In this document: positions 35,170 to 47,189 of the stretch, piece after piece | Layout of the letters: each line of letters starts with the position of its first letter | Position numbering within the stretch: the stretch's first letter is position 1 | NCBI GenBank assembly: GCA_029891345.1 | Contig: CM057005.1 | Span: 60,777,760 to 60,841,759 of the forward strand | Reading direction: 5' to 3' | Length of the DNA stretch: 64,000 bases | DNA from: Dryococelus australis | Taxonomy: Eukaryota > Arthropoda > Insecta > Phasmatodea > Phasmatidae | Program-made: the position numbers and the translations under genes | Notes under the pieces: generated by a model | The model's database searches: none | What the model was told of the DNA's origin: nothing | Seen by the model: the letters and a program-made list of their open reading frames with translations, nothing else

Positions 35170-35915
35170 AACGCATACATTGCAACCTCTCACATCCGGC
35201 CGTCTTATATCCGAACAATCTGATATCCGGCCTGGTATCCGGAGATGGAACCGTTCTTTAAAGTGTATAACTAATCAATATTTTTAAGCCAGGGTGTAGT
35301 AAACTACGTTACTGAGGCATGTTCTCATGCCGGAAGTATTTGATTTTGATGCAGCTTGTTAAGTTATTATAGACGTGTCTATGAAATAAATCTTTAGACT
35401 CTTTGTATCAATTCAGCTGTATTTTAATGGTACCCTCCGATAAAGGCTGTTCACGAAAAATGAGCACTTCAACTTTAAAGAAAAGTTACTGCCACTGCCT
35501 CCATATATTTTAACGGGCGCACTTAGTGAAATGCTTCCAGTAAAGTTGGTAATGATGGGTGGAAAGTATTTCCATATATTAACGTCGAATTAAAAGCGTT
35601 AGGTAAACATTTGTGATAATTTATATTATTTATTTTTCTTTCTGTTTTTTTTAAATGCATCGAAGTGTAAAAATTAGCAGATTTGTAAAATGTTTACTTT
35701 TCTAATAATTTCGCCGCTTCACTTGACCGACGCATGAATAAAGTGACGAGGCCCACGGCTCTGTTAATTTTACATTAAGGCGTAACAATACACAAAGTGC
35801 ATGCAATTATATCATAAGCACGGCTTTCAGAAGTGCTCATTTTAACGTGAACAGCCTATACCAGGATTTTTTGGAGATCATGACCACCCGGCGCCACGTT
35901 ATCTGAGGTTCGACT
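35170..35915. mobile_element. Possible pogo/Tigger-like remnant carrying a nested MITE
   Basis: The left block has repeated ATCCGGCC/ATCCGAAC/ATCCGGA motifs (about 35185-35245) and the right block CGTTATCTGAGGTTCGACTG (about 35896-35915), both reminiscent of pogo/Tigger terminal repeats. Copy 4 of the GGCTGTTCAC family lies between them. The pairing of the two blocks is loose, so this is tentative. Confidence 0.3.
35443..35858. mobile_element. GGCTGTTCAC MITE family, long form (copy 4)
   Basis: TA-flanked at both ends. AAGGCTGTTCACGAAAAATG at the left and the complement of TAGGCTGTTCACGTTAAAAT at the right. The interior shows GGGCGCACTTAGTGAAATGC, TAAAGTTGGTAATGATGGG and GCATCGAAGTGTAAAAATTA. 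Confidence 0.9.
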
Positions 35916-35918
35916 GTA

Positions 35919-36293
35919 ATCACAAAAATATTGCAGTAAATATTAATTTTACTGGACACTAATAGTTCAGACTTGAATAACATGTTCCAAAGAGATCTGC
36001 TTGCCTCTAAATTTTGCAAAGAACTATGTAAGTTGGGAAATGAGTAATTACACTGTCACATGAGTCGGGAAGCTGTCCTTGATACTCTGATGTAATTTAC
36101 AGTCGTGTACTATTAGTATAATCTTAGTGAGGCGTGTCCAGAGCAACCCTCGTCACTTCTTTACTAGGTGGAGCTAGTTGAGCGACTCGTTATAGAAGCG
36201 GTAACCGAGGTCGTGTTAGGCCACATCAACATAGAGTTTTCTCACCGTGTAGTTAGCGAAGAACCGAAATATACGTAGTGGGCCGAAGTAGTA
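35919..36293. other. Unassigned spacer
   Basis: No gene or repeat recognised. Confidence 0.35.
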
Positions 36294-36715
36294 TAAGCTG
36301 TTCACGGTAAACTGAGTACTTTTGAAAACCCTGCTTGAGATCTACTTGTACGCATGTTGTGTATTCTTCCACCTTATGTAAAATTTACGTTGTCATAAGT
36401 CTCATCGCTTTATTAATACGTAGGTCAAGTGGAACTGTAAACTGGTTAAATAAAGTACTTAGTTTACTAAAATGGTCATTTTTACACTCCGATGCATAAA
36501 GAAAAATAAAACAGAAGAATAAATGTAAGTTATCGAAAATGATTGCCTAAAACTTTTTATTCGACGTTAAGAAATGGAACTACTTTCCACCCATCGTTGC
36601 CAACTTGACTGGGGGCATATCACTCAGTGTACCCGTTAAAATATATGCAGGCAGGGGGCAGTGACTATCTTCTAAGGTTGATTTCAAAAGTTCTCACTTT
36701 ATTGTGAATAGCCTT
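36294..36715. mobile_element. GGCTGTTCAC MITE family, long form (copy 5)
   Basis: TAAGCTGTTCACGGTAAACT at the left; the complement of AAGGCTATTCACAATAAAGT at the right, TA-flanked. Same orientation as 15591 and opposite to 34431, 35443 and 42803. Confidence 0.9.
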
Positions 36716-37738
36716 TAGTAACAGTAGGATAAAGGTATTGTTGAAGAAACATACTACCCAGACTAAGAAGAATAGCGAACAAATCCGCCATAGTCTGTAT
36801 TCAGGAAGTGTCCCAGCATTCTTCTGCTCAAAACATGGATAACCGAAGTCAAGATGGTAGCACTGGGAATTGGACAAGTGCCCTACCGAATCTGAGTCCA
36901 TGGCACGGGCATCTTTCTCCATTAAAAGTTATTGTAAATGATTTAAAATACACTTGGTTCATCATTCGTAATTTTTTTTTTTATCTAGAACTGGGATTTC
37001 ATGACTCTTTCAAAAGAATTATTCATGCTATGTTAAATCACTTCTTTCAAACACCTAGCCAAAAAAGAAAATAGTATAAACAAAGTTATAAAATCTCACA
37101 CTATTGCAATAAATTACGTATAATTAAGACTTAGAGTACAGCAGACGAGTATTACGATGTTCCGCAAGACTGCAATATATTAGGGGAAGAAACAAATTAA
37201 TGTTCACCTAAGCGATAACACCAAAAAGGGGCTTCGTATTCTGTTCGCTTGGATGGTGATGCGTTGACTGGGCGCATCCGCATTCCTCGGCCAAGATATG
37301 AAAGCTGCATTAAAATAGCTTAACAAATCTTAGTACTGTATGTAAATAGATTCAGTGTGCAACGAACATACTGTTGCTAGTTTACGATGCTTCAAAAACT
37401 GTCTTCGGTGTTTTTTTTCCTTAAATTATTTATTTTTCGCTTTCCCGCTCCGCATAAACGTGCGTAACAATAAGGCACATGTATGTGACTTTTCCGGGAA
37501 ACAAACTAGAATTTTCGCGAGTCAAAGCCGCATTAGAGATCTGACTGTTAACAAACACATATTATGTTAATCTTACGTTAAAAACTGAATGAAGTACTTA
37601 CAGCTAGTATATACCTTAACGTCTCTTATTCAAATTAGTATGCCTTTAGAGTTTTTCTTGGAGTTTGATGCGAACTGTAGTTAAAGTTGTCGTTAGAGAA
37701 TAGGTATATTTCAGCAGTTTTGAAGCGTCAACTGACTA
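36716..37738. other. Unassigned spacer between two MITEs
   Basis: About 1 kb, AT-rich, without a supported gene. Confidence 0.35.
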
Positions 37739-38162
37739 TTGGCTGTTCACTGTAAAATTAGCACTTTTGAAAGCTCTGCTTAAGATCTACTTGTGTGCAC
37801 GTTGTGTCTTCTTACGCCTTATGTAAAATTAGCATTGCCATGGGCCTCATGACTTTATTCAAGCGTCGGTGAAGCGAAACTGTGAAATTATTAAGAAAGT
37901 AAATATTGTATAAATCTACTCATTTTTTACACTTCGATGCATTAAAAATTACAGAAAGCGAGAGAAATAATCTAAGTTATCACAAATGGTTAACTAACAC
38001 ATTTTGTTCGGTGGTAATAAGTGGAACTACTTTCCTCTCCATCGTTACCAACTTTACTGGACACATGTCACTCAGTGCGCCCGTTAAAATATATGCAGGT
38101 ACGGACAGCGACTATTTTCTAAGGTTGATTTCAAAAGTGCTCACTTTATCGTGAACAGCATT
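37739..38162. mobile_element. GGCTGTTCAC MITE family, long form (copy 6)
   Basis: TTGGCTGTTCACTGTAAAAT at the left; the complement of AATGCTGTTCACGATAAAGT at the right, TA-flanked. The interior keeps GCCATGGGCC, CGTTACCAACTTTACTGG and ATGTCACTCAGTGCGCCCGT. One of the best preserved long copies. Confidence 0.9.
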
Positions 38163-40321
38163 TAACTCTCAAGTAATATTTGTAAGGTCCTTCAAATTAC
38201 TATCTTACGCTATTAGCTGAAAGATAAAAATTCGACAAAAAGTAAAAGCAACGAACGCTATCAAAAATGTTTGATTAGCAATGAACTTACTACAGAAACT
38301 ATCAAATTTCTATGTAAGTATTTTTAATGGGTTTATTGAACCCCACATTGTTATGCAGGAATGTTATTGGGAAGCCGGCTTACGTGCTAAGAAGCCAAAC
38401 TATACTTTCAGTGCTAGTGTTCGTATAAATTAAAGGCTTAATCGCAATTTGAACCACAAATATTGTGTTCGGCGAATGACAATTTAGAAGCCGCATCCGT
38501 GGAGTTCATAAGATAAACATTTTTTGAAAATAAATTTATATGTTTTAATTGTTCCTTAAAATTTCCAAATTGTTTTTTTTTTTTTTTGCAACAAATTTGT
38601 TTTGGTTGAACAAAGATACTTTTTCCTGATTGAAAATACTTAGTTAGCATATTTCTGTAGTTTATTAACAAAAATAATAGTAGTTTTGTTCATCAATATT
38701 TTTTTTATTAATGTACTATGGTATGGCAAAATGAGCTATACATTTTCGGTACGTTTTAAATAAGCTTTTCCTATATGCAAATCATCCTCTCTCTCAGTAG
38801 GCTTACATGGACCAAAATATGTTCCCTACTTGTTGGATTTGATTGCCAGAAAGTCTCTGTTGAACCATGATTAACTTGGCTTGTAAATTGTGAACGAACT
38901 CACTGCCAAATAATTAACTTGTTTCCAGGAGGCATATACGTTTTCACAGCACTAATTTTGCCGGATTCCTGTATACTGCATACTCATAACTTACCTGCTT
39001 TATTGTAATACACAAAGAAAACACACGAGTAATTTCCCTCAAGGAATATGCACGATTTTTGTTCTCAATTGAGTTTCGAAAGCGGATGTAATTTTCTGTC
39101 AAAGATTTTTCGTATAGGTGCAGCATTTGAGAAGTTACGTTTTGTGAATATTTACATATATATTATTATGAAAAATGACTATTTTGCAAGAAGTATTACC
39201 GAATGACGTTAGTAGATAGCTACCGAACAAACACTTGTGTGTTATCGGCATTTGTGTCACTTATCAGCGAATATGATAAGGGAGTTAAAAGCTAAAATTG
39301 GTCAACAAGTTACGTACTACCCAGAACCAACAAAAACCTGAATGTTTATATTCCATATTAATAAAAACTAATCTAAAGGTATACAATTTCTTAACATTTT
39401 TTTTGTTGTAATCTCCTAACTTTTTTACGAGCACATCAACATACATGGATCATTTGACAAACTCCATTTCAAATAATTTTTCTCATACATCAATTCAGTA
39501 TAGTTTATGGTATGTGGAACAAAAATTTATGGAGTAACATTAAAATACACATAATTTTAAAATAAATATGAATTAGCGAGTTTAATAAATAAGAAATATT
39601 ATTTCGATCGGAATAAGCTCCGCTTATTTAATGTATAACAAAAAAATTTAATTTCTTAGCCTGGGCAAAGAACTACGCTTAAAAGAATGAACAACTTTCG
39701 AAATGTAATTTGTACTCAAAAAATAGTTTAAAGTTACTTTTTTTTTTTAATAAGTACGGCCGGTTAATGACCTTTTCCATATTTAAATGGAGAGCAAAGG
39801 TAGGTAAGATATAAAGTGCGCCCTCATAACATAATCTAACGAAAGACCTGCAGTGTTGTTGTTTTCACACAAAAGAGTGGTCTCATCGAATTGTTTCAAA
39901 TGCACAAACAAAAAAAAAAATAAAATTCGGATGCCAATAAACTGTGTCTCGAAAGCATTATCGTCGAGAGCAGTAGTCAGTTTCTCCCCGTTGGAAGTAT
40001 CAGCCGAATTCCCCGCGGGTGAAGCGAAGCTCCAAACGTGCCGTGTTACTGAAGCTTCGTGCACTTTGTGTTGGTACACGACTGCGTTCAATGGGCAACT
40101 CTCCACGTCTCAATCGATAGCTTCACGAGCTCTCCGCACCTCGAATACTGACGCCGAGCTCAGTTGAGCCACATCCCGACGCTAGCGAGGAAAAATACTC
40201 CATTATTGAAATCCTTGTTCAAAGTGAATATCGTTTCAGTTTATTTCAACGTTGTGAACTACAATTATTTTAGCGTCGATTTTATTAGTATCGCTGTAGC
40301 CGAAATCTTATAACCAGAATA
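38163..40321. other. Unassigned AT-rich DNA
   Basis: About 2.2 kb with T-runs (38573-38587, 39738-39749) and no supported gene or repeat family; locally GC-richer at about 39.95-40.18 kb without coding signs. Confidence 0.4.
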
Positions 40322-40614
40322 TTTTAGAGACCCGGAAACGTCGTGGATTCATCTGAGGACAAGCTAAACTGCATTTGCGTGTACATATGATGTATTTTTG
40401 CTTCCATTGGTCCATAGTTTGTTGGACACGCCCCGAACCACTTTCAACCAATAACGAACCTGCAAGGAAAGTGAGAAACGAATCCCGTGCTACCTGGTCT
40501 GTGGATTAACTGGAGTCAACATCCAATGAACAACTGACTGATGCACGAATGGACATAGAATTGGGGAGTCTAGCTTGTTGCCGAATGAATCCGCGAAATT
40601 TCCGGATCTCTAAA
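40322..40614. mobile_element. Small MITE with about 48-bp inverted ends
   Basis: The left end TTTTAGAGACCCGGAAACGT, continuing GGATTCATC..GACAAGCTAAACT (to 40370), pairs with the complement of 40567-40614 (ATTTAGAGATCCGGAAATTT..GGATTCATTCGGCAACAAGCTAGACT). Total about 293 bp, non-coding. The superfamily is uncertain and the target duplication is not clear because the flanks are AT-rich. Confidence 0.8.
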
Positions 40615-40633
40615 TATATGTAATAATTTATAT

Positions 40634-41046
40634 AACACTCTGTTCACCGTTAATTGAACATTTTTAAATCGCTTTTCAAAAAATTTCACTGGGTCAGTGC
40701 ATATATTTCAATGGGCATACTGACTCTCATGCACCCAGTAAAGTTGGTAACAACGAATGGAAAGTAGTTCAATGTATTAACCTTGAATTAAAAGTGTTAG
40801 GTGGATGTGAATACTAAATTATTTCTTTTGGTATTTTTTAAAATCCTTACTTGTATTCATTAGCAATTTTTTTTTAAATATTTACTTGTCGAGTAATTTC
40901 ACAGTTACACTTGACCGTCGCATGAACAAAGCGATCAGACCCGTGGAAATATGAATTTCATATTTGGCGGAGGAATACGCAGCGTGCATGCAAGTCGATC
41001 TTGATGAGGGCTCACAAAAGAGCTCAGTTTACCGTGAACACTCATT
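40634..41046. mobile_element. GGCTGTTCAC MITE family, long form (copy 7, diverged)
   Basis: The ends are decayed (CTCTGTTCACCGTTAATTGA on the left, complement of GTTCACGGTAAACTGAGCTC on the right) but the interior ACCCAGTAAAGTTGGTAAC, GGAAAGTAGTTC and CACTTGACCGTCGCATGAAC blocks align with the other copies. Confidence 0.8.
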
Positions 41047-42510
41047 AACAGGGTTTCTCCTGCTTGTGATGCTGCGTATACATAATGCACACTATGTAAG
41101 AGTTGTCGATGTCATGTTGGCTTCGCCTAAATAAACGGTACATCACTCCTCTTATTGTGCACCGTTAATGTATCTGGACCTAATCAGTCATTTATAATAA
41201 TACTTCGTAGGTGAATGTAATTCATTCCGTTAATACACCAACGATTGCAACCAAGAACTATTGAAGGCAAACCATTTTCCAAAAAAGAACATGACTTTTC
41301 TGTTCTTAAACTAGTCTAGTTTCCCTGCTCTTCGTTATAATGAGCGTTTTCCTTAATACTGTTGTAACACCCAAGGATGTCCTTAAATTCATAAAAACTG
41401 CATAGGCACTCTGTCCAAAAATATATATTGTTAATTGCGTGAAGAGATGAGAATTGCTACTCTTGGCCATTCATAAAAAAAAAAAAACTTTTAGATGACT
41501 ATATTAATAATATATCTACAATAATTGTACACGTTCATGTTGCATCCTCAAATTAAAGGTGAAATGATTCTTAAAAGAAATTACGTTTTGCTAATTATGT
41601 TACGTCACCTCCAAGTTCGTCTTTAACTTTGTCTTGCAGTATTCATATCTATTTGTTTTTATGGTGAAAACCATTTACCGGGCAGAAAAAGCAGGGGATG
41701 TTTGGACATTGACGTAGACACCTGTTTAAAAGGAGGCAGAATTTTAGGGGCGAGAAATTAGGCAAAATGGAAATTGATAACGTGTGGTGAAAGTTAACTG
41801 AATTTAAAATTTCCTGTACTATCTGATTTCATAATTAGTTAAAAATACTGATAATTAATTATTTATTAACAATTTTATGGTGTTTGCATTGCATTTAAAC
41901 ATTACTTACGATTAAATTTCCTTTCAGCTATAAGAATATTAAATGCATAATACTCACAATACCACATATTGTCTTTCAAAAGCCGCGGTTAAAGCAAACA
42001 GGCAGTTTTATATTTGCCACAAAGAAAGTACACTGTATTTTCGTTGCTGGAATTAATTAGCTGGAAACAAAGAGCCGCTATTATTATTATTATCATTGTA
42101 GATACTATTAGACGTTTAGGTTTATTTATGCTTATTAGCCTGAAAGCGGAGTGAATTTGATTTCCTTTCCGAGAACCCCAAATAGCTAAATTAGCCCCGG
42201 AATGAAAGGATAGCGAAAATAAGTTATACCTCTGAATATGGCTGACTGTTACAGTTTTCCTTCATATCTTCTCCGTACAGTGAAGTATTTATATTGTTTA
42301 CCTCACCCATGTACCCGTGAACGTCAACGAGTACCGTATCCCTAAACTACTTAAGTCGTATAAACCTTTCCCCCGGATACTAATTCGCGTAAAAAAAAAA
42401 AGGCATTCAATTCCTAGCAAAATTTTGAGGCGCACACAGAGAATGAGGAATCTTTGCACATTTTATCCATGTGCTTACGCACAACCAAAATCGAGCGAAA
42501 AAAGAGTGTG
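41047..42510. other. Unassigned AT-rich DNA
   Basis: About 1.5 kb without a supported gene or recognised repeat. A-runs are at 41477-41489 and 42390-42401. Confidence 0.4.
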
Positions 42511-42760
42511 TGAGTGAAGATATTTTGACGACTCCTAACATCGAGGTCTTGAGATCCGATGAGGGTGATTGAAGTGAGCATGGAGCGGCGCCGGAATGCA
42601 AGGGCGGGGGAAACGGGAGATCCCGAGAAAACCCGCCGACCAACGGCATCGTCCAGCACGAATCCCACATGCGAAAATCCGGAGTGACCCGACCGGGGAT
42701 TGAAACCGGACCGCTATGGTCGAAGGGCGAGCACGCTAACCGCTTAGCCACCGTGGCCCC
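42511..42760 (-). mobile_element. tRNA-derived SINE, family A (copy 6)
   Basis: The head at the right reads CTTAGCCACCGTGGCCCC. The middle GGGAGATCCCGAGAAAACCC and the left part GACTCCTAACATCGAGGTCT match the family. The B-box complement reads GGGGATTGAAACCGG, slightly decayed. Confidence 0.88.
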
Positions 42761-42802
42761 TTCCATGAAATGACGTGCAGTGTTCTCACCGCGCTGCGTG
42801 TA

Positions 42803-43225
42803 AAGGCTGTTCACGATAAAGTGAGCACTTTTGATATCAGCCATACATAAAAGCCACTGCCCCATGTCTGCATATATTTTAACGGGCACACTGAGTGACG
42901 TGCGTCAAGTAATGTTGGTAACAATGGGTGGAAAGTAGTTCCATATCTTCACGTCCAACAAAGAGTAGTAAGTAACAATTTATGATAACTGAAATAATTT
43001 CTTTCGCTTTGAGATTTTTTTAATCCATCGAAGTGTAAAAGTTACCAGATTTATAGAATACTTACTTTTCTAATAATTTTACAATTTCACCTGACTGACT
43101 AATGAATAACGTGATGGGGCCCATGGCAATGCTTATTTTACATAATGCGGAAGAATACACAGCGTGCATACAAGTAGATCTTAAGCAGGGTTTTCAAAAG
43201 TGCTCATTTTATCGTGAACAGCATA
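42803..43225. mobile_element. GGCTGTTCAC MITE family, long form (copy 8)
   Basis: AAGGCTGTTCACGATAAAGT at the left and the complement of ATGCTGTTCACGATAAAATG at the right, TA-flanked. Orientation as at 28546 and 35443. It lies 42 bp from the SINE at 42511. Confidence 0.9.
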
Positions 43226-44103
43226 TACCTTCAGGAATCCAAGCTGTGACCTTATCACATTATTGGTAGATAGTCTGTAGCAAAGTTGAGTGCAGGTCTG
43301 TATAGTATATATTTTTTTGCTGCCGAACTGTATATTTTTTATTACAGCTGTGTTAAAAAGCCGTTTCTAACTATGCTGCACGGCTCGGGAATAGTGCCTA
43401 TTTCAAATGCGCAATATGTGTTTAGAGTGTTATTCGTGTCTCGTCTGAAGTGTATTATCTTTTCGTATATAAGTGAAATGGGAAAATGCCTTTAATGGTT
43501 TCATAAAAGAAAGGTGGATTTTATACGCACTGCAATATACAATTCATGCGAAAGGTATTCGGCGAACTTAAAGAGTAAGATCCGCCAAAATTTTATTCTT
43601 TCTTGGCAAATAACTGATGTATTTGTCGCGAATAATTAAATTTAATACTCACTATGATATAATGGTACAGTCAAATTCACCAAAATTTTTGATATCCAGC
43701 CACGAAAACTTGACATAGGCCTATCAATTTATTAAGTAATAGTCAATTATAAATATAGATATGTCTAAATTATATCTTAAGTGTTTTTTTTGTCATTTTT
43801 AGCCTAAAAGAAAAGTATATGCAGTTCATATAAATTCTGACTGGAAGAAGAATTAACAGAGCGGATAAAATTCAAGAAAAGCTACAAAAATTCTGTAACT
43901 ATTACTCGACCTGTTGGTAATATCGCTAACACGTATTCTTATCTGCGGCTCTCAGTTCGTTAATTAAATTTTACTAGGGAGTGCACCATATGCTCACTAC
44001 CATACGATATGACTCAGTCTGGAACTTCCTGTTAACCTAAGTGGGCTCTAGTCTGGAATATCTCCTGACTCATCAATTGATTGCCTTCAGTAATTTATCT
44101 AAC
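43226..44103. other. Unassigned AT-rich DNA
   Basis: No supported gene or repeat family recognised. Confidence 0.35.
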
Positions 44104-44687
44104 GTCTCTTCACTGTAATGTGAGCATTAAGATCTACTTTATTCGTGCCTTTGTTAAGCAGAACTGTGAAATAATTAGAAAATTAAACATTTGACAACTT
44201 TGCTAATTCTTACTCTTCCATGCGTAAAAATACAGAAAGTAAAACAAATAATTTGAGTATTCACAAATGTTTCCCAAGCACTTTTGATCCAACTTTAGCA
44301 CATGGAATTTCTCTCTGTCGTTACCAATTTTACAGGGCACATAACAGACAGCGTGCCCGTCGAAGTACTTGCATGTAGAAACAATGATATTTTCATAGGT
44401 TGGTTTCAAAAGTGCTCACTTTAGAAATTAACCTTAGAAATAAGTCACTTATCCTGCATGCATATATTTTAATGGGCGCACTGAGTGACATTCGCTCAGT
44501 AAAGTTGGTAACAATGGATGGAAAGAAGTTCCATAACTTAACGCCGAATAAAAAGTGTTAGGTTACCATTTGTGATATCCTAAAATTAATTCTATCACTT
44601 TCTGTTTTTCTTTAACGCACCGAAGTGTAGAAATGAGCTGATTTGTTAAGTATTTACTTTTTAAATAATTTCGCCGTGAACAGGCTA
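44104..44687. mobile_element. GGCTGTTCAC MITE family, fused inverted dimer
   Basis: Two copies in opposite orientation meet at about 44410-44425. The first runs left to right and ends ..TTTCAAAAGTGCTCACTTT; the second starts at that same CACTTT and continues AGAAATTAACCTTAGAAATA, the beginning of a reverse-type copy. The terminal 20-odd bases of each that should lie between them are absent. The first copy lacks an internal segment, and the second is cut short before its own right-hand end (..TTTCGCCGTGAACAGGCTATA). Confidence 0.85.
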
Positions 44688-46755
44688 TAACAACTTGTAC
44701 TGCAGGAGATAATCTCACGCATGGAGGTCGCCGAAGAAAATCATATTGTTTCCTATAAGCAAAATAATAAGCAACCTGTAAAATGAGGTTTCCCGAAATC
44801 AGTTTCGAATTATCTCAGTGACAGCACAGGTATATTATACTCGTACATTCAAAGTAAAATTTCTCTTATGAAAAGGATTAGCTGGAATAAGAAATTTTTT
44901 GTAACTCCTCAGGTAACCCGGACAGAATGTCTCTAGGTGTATAATTTCAGTGTATACGTTTTATGTTATCTTTATATTACCATACTGGGAATAAAATTTT
45001 TCGCTATATCCGATTCGCTACTCAATAACTTTTTTTAAATTCGAAACTATGCATTAAATAACTTCTTCAAACATTCATACAGATTCAACGGGAGTGGCCA
45101 GCTGATCAGGTTTCATTTTTTCTTTCTGTGTAACCGCAGCAGAGTATAAAATGACGTAAAAATTACACATTCCCATATCCGACAATTATGTTTTACAATT
45201 CGTTCGACGACGAATGTGTACTAGGAAAAGCGTTCAATTTTACTCTGCGTGTAAGACCGCAAATCACGCAGAAAGTGGCGACTTAGTAAGCTTCATATAT
45301 ACTCGGTCGTACGGGAGTGAATCAAATGTAAATCTGAAATATTTCATAGTAGATTTTACTGAACACAGAAGATATTCTATTTACTTACGTTAACGTGTAA
45401 TACAATTATCCAGTGCTTAAGTAGAGTAAAAGCACCTCGAGAAGGAAATTCCTTTTGGCGTCATACGAGCCCACTTGCAATTCTTCGTCGAACTTGAAAC
45501 ATTCATCACCTTACTACACTTTCACTCTGCTATGAATTTTGATGCGTTTCAGCCGCCCACTACTAAGAAAAAAATAACGAGCAATTGCTCCTCATTTATA
45601 TGTGTTGACAGTGAAGCCTCCATCTTGTTACTATTGCTGCGCCCTCGTGTAAGCCTGACAGATTCGTTTTTCCACCTGTTGTTCATGCGACACACTGTGT
45701 CCTCCTCCCATACCATCTTACTAGACGTACATAAAGAGTTACAAAATATAATAGAAAATGCAGGACGTCTTTGGTATTTTTACTCGCGAGACAAATAGAC
45801 GGTGCTGCCCTCATGCGGCGTGGGGTGATGACGGTTTTATGCACATCCAGATATGTATATTGACTATAAGAAATTTTGATTTAAAATGTCGGCCTAACTA
45901 AAAAAATATAGTGCTAACAAATATGCTGTATCGTCACAAACCGCACATCTAGGATCGTCACTGGAGCTTGTCGGATGCGCTTTAATGCTGTTGGCATAGT
46001 GCTGCCCCGGATTGTCTTTTACAGTATTCTGTGTCAAAGTGGCCGCCTGGTTGAAGAAATTATGCTCGTCTGAGGCCTAAAAGCATGGCAGCGCTATAGG
46101 GGCGACCGAGCCATGCGCATAAACTCTCTCCCATCGCCTCTGCGCGCAAAGCAGTGAATTGGCGTGCAGTCTTGCCGTCGATAACGCGCCCTGAGACATT
46201 CAGCGGTAACCCTACCATTTTATGACGTATCAATAAAAATTAAGGTTTGACGCACGTCCCTGTTTCTTTTTTAATGTTTTTTTTTTTTTTACAGGAATGC
46301 TCATTCCTAAAAATGACCGACAGAGCAATCGCCTGAGCCATTTTCACTGCCACATAAACCTACTTTAGAGAGAAATGGAGGAACTGAAAAATTATACAGA
46401 CGCGTAACGTTTCTTAAATGCTATTCTTAATCACACCCCGGTCAGACACGTTGGACGGTTATTTTAATGAAACGTTTTCTGCTGGAGCTCTTCAGCACCA
46501 TTCGGCGCCCTACCCAGGCGGCCACCTTCATTTTTGTCTCATTTTTTAAGGTTTTCATTTGACTCACCCTCGTAGTCACCGTACCAACATAAAAAAAAAA
46601 AAAATTTGCCAGCAGCATATCGCAAGCTGGCCTGAAATGTTCGCGGGAGGAGGTGGGGCTTTGTTATTTCTCCCATTCCTCGCGTGGTGTTCGTGCCACG
46701 AGGCAATGAAGTCACTTGGGCCCACCGGCCGTGCCCCACCGATTCACGTCATGCA
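44688..46755. other. Unassigned DNA
   Basis: About 2 kb without a supported gene or repeat family; T-rich at 46265-46290 and A-rich at 46590-46604. Confidence 0.4.
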
Positions 46756-46993
46756 TATGCTATTCACGGTCAAGTGAGCACTTTTTAAGGCCCTTCCAAA
46801 ATTTTCCTTTTAGCCAATTTTTATCTTTCCGAGACACTTTTTTAACACCAACATTGTCATGTGACTCATAAATATGGCGTATACTTTCAACACTCTCAAA
46901 TCTTAATGTCTGATTCTGCAATAAAACATACTTATTAGTCGCTAATGCCTAGTGGAGGGCCTTAGAAAGTGCTCACTTTACCGTGCACAACCT
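46756..46993. mobile_element. GGCTGTTCAC MITE family, short form
   Basis: TGCTATTCACGGTCAAGTGA then GCACTTTTTAAGGCCC at the left, and the complement (GGGCCTTAGAAAGTGCTCAC then TTTACCGTGCACAACC) at the right; about 240 bp, closest to the 13992 and 21949 elements. Confidence 0.85.
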
Positions 46994-47081
46994 ATGGGTT
47001 GCTTTACTCCTCCTCCCGCCTGCTATACACGAGGGGAACGCTATAGCCCGCGTGTCTAGTGCACCGGTCCTTAGCTGCAGT

Positions 47082-47175
47082 GGGGCCGCGGTCGTGGAGT
47101 GGTTAGACTACTCGCATCCCGCCCAAGGTGAACCGGGCTCGAATCCCGGAGAAGTCGGCCCCGGGTTTTCTCATG
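47082..47175 (+). mobile_element. tRNA-derived SINE, family A, 5' part only
   Basis: GGGGCCGCGGTCGTGGAGTG then GTTAGACTACTCGC and a B-box-like GGCTCGAATCCCGG; it then runs to GGGTTTTCTC and stops. The 3' half is absent and Tc1 transposase sequence begins about 15-20 bp further on. Confidence 0.75.
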
Positions 47176-47189
47176 TTTCGTGCAGCAAC

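Noticed and set aside
39783-40167. Overlapping frames of about 105 codons on both strands
   Set aside because: Open on both strands in a locally GC-richer patch; no domain, no splice or start context.
45475-45798. 107-codon plus-strand frame
   Set aside because: No recognisable domain, ordinary composition, and isolated in unassigned DNA.
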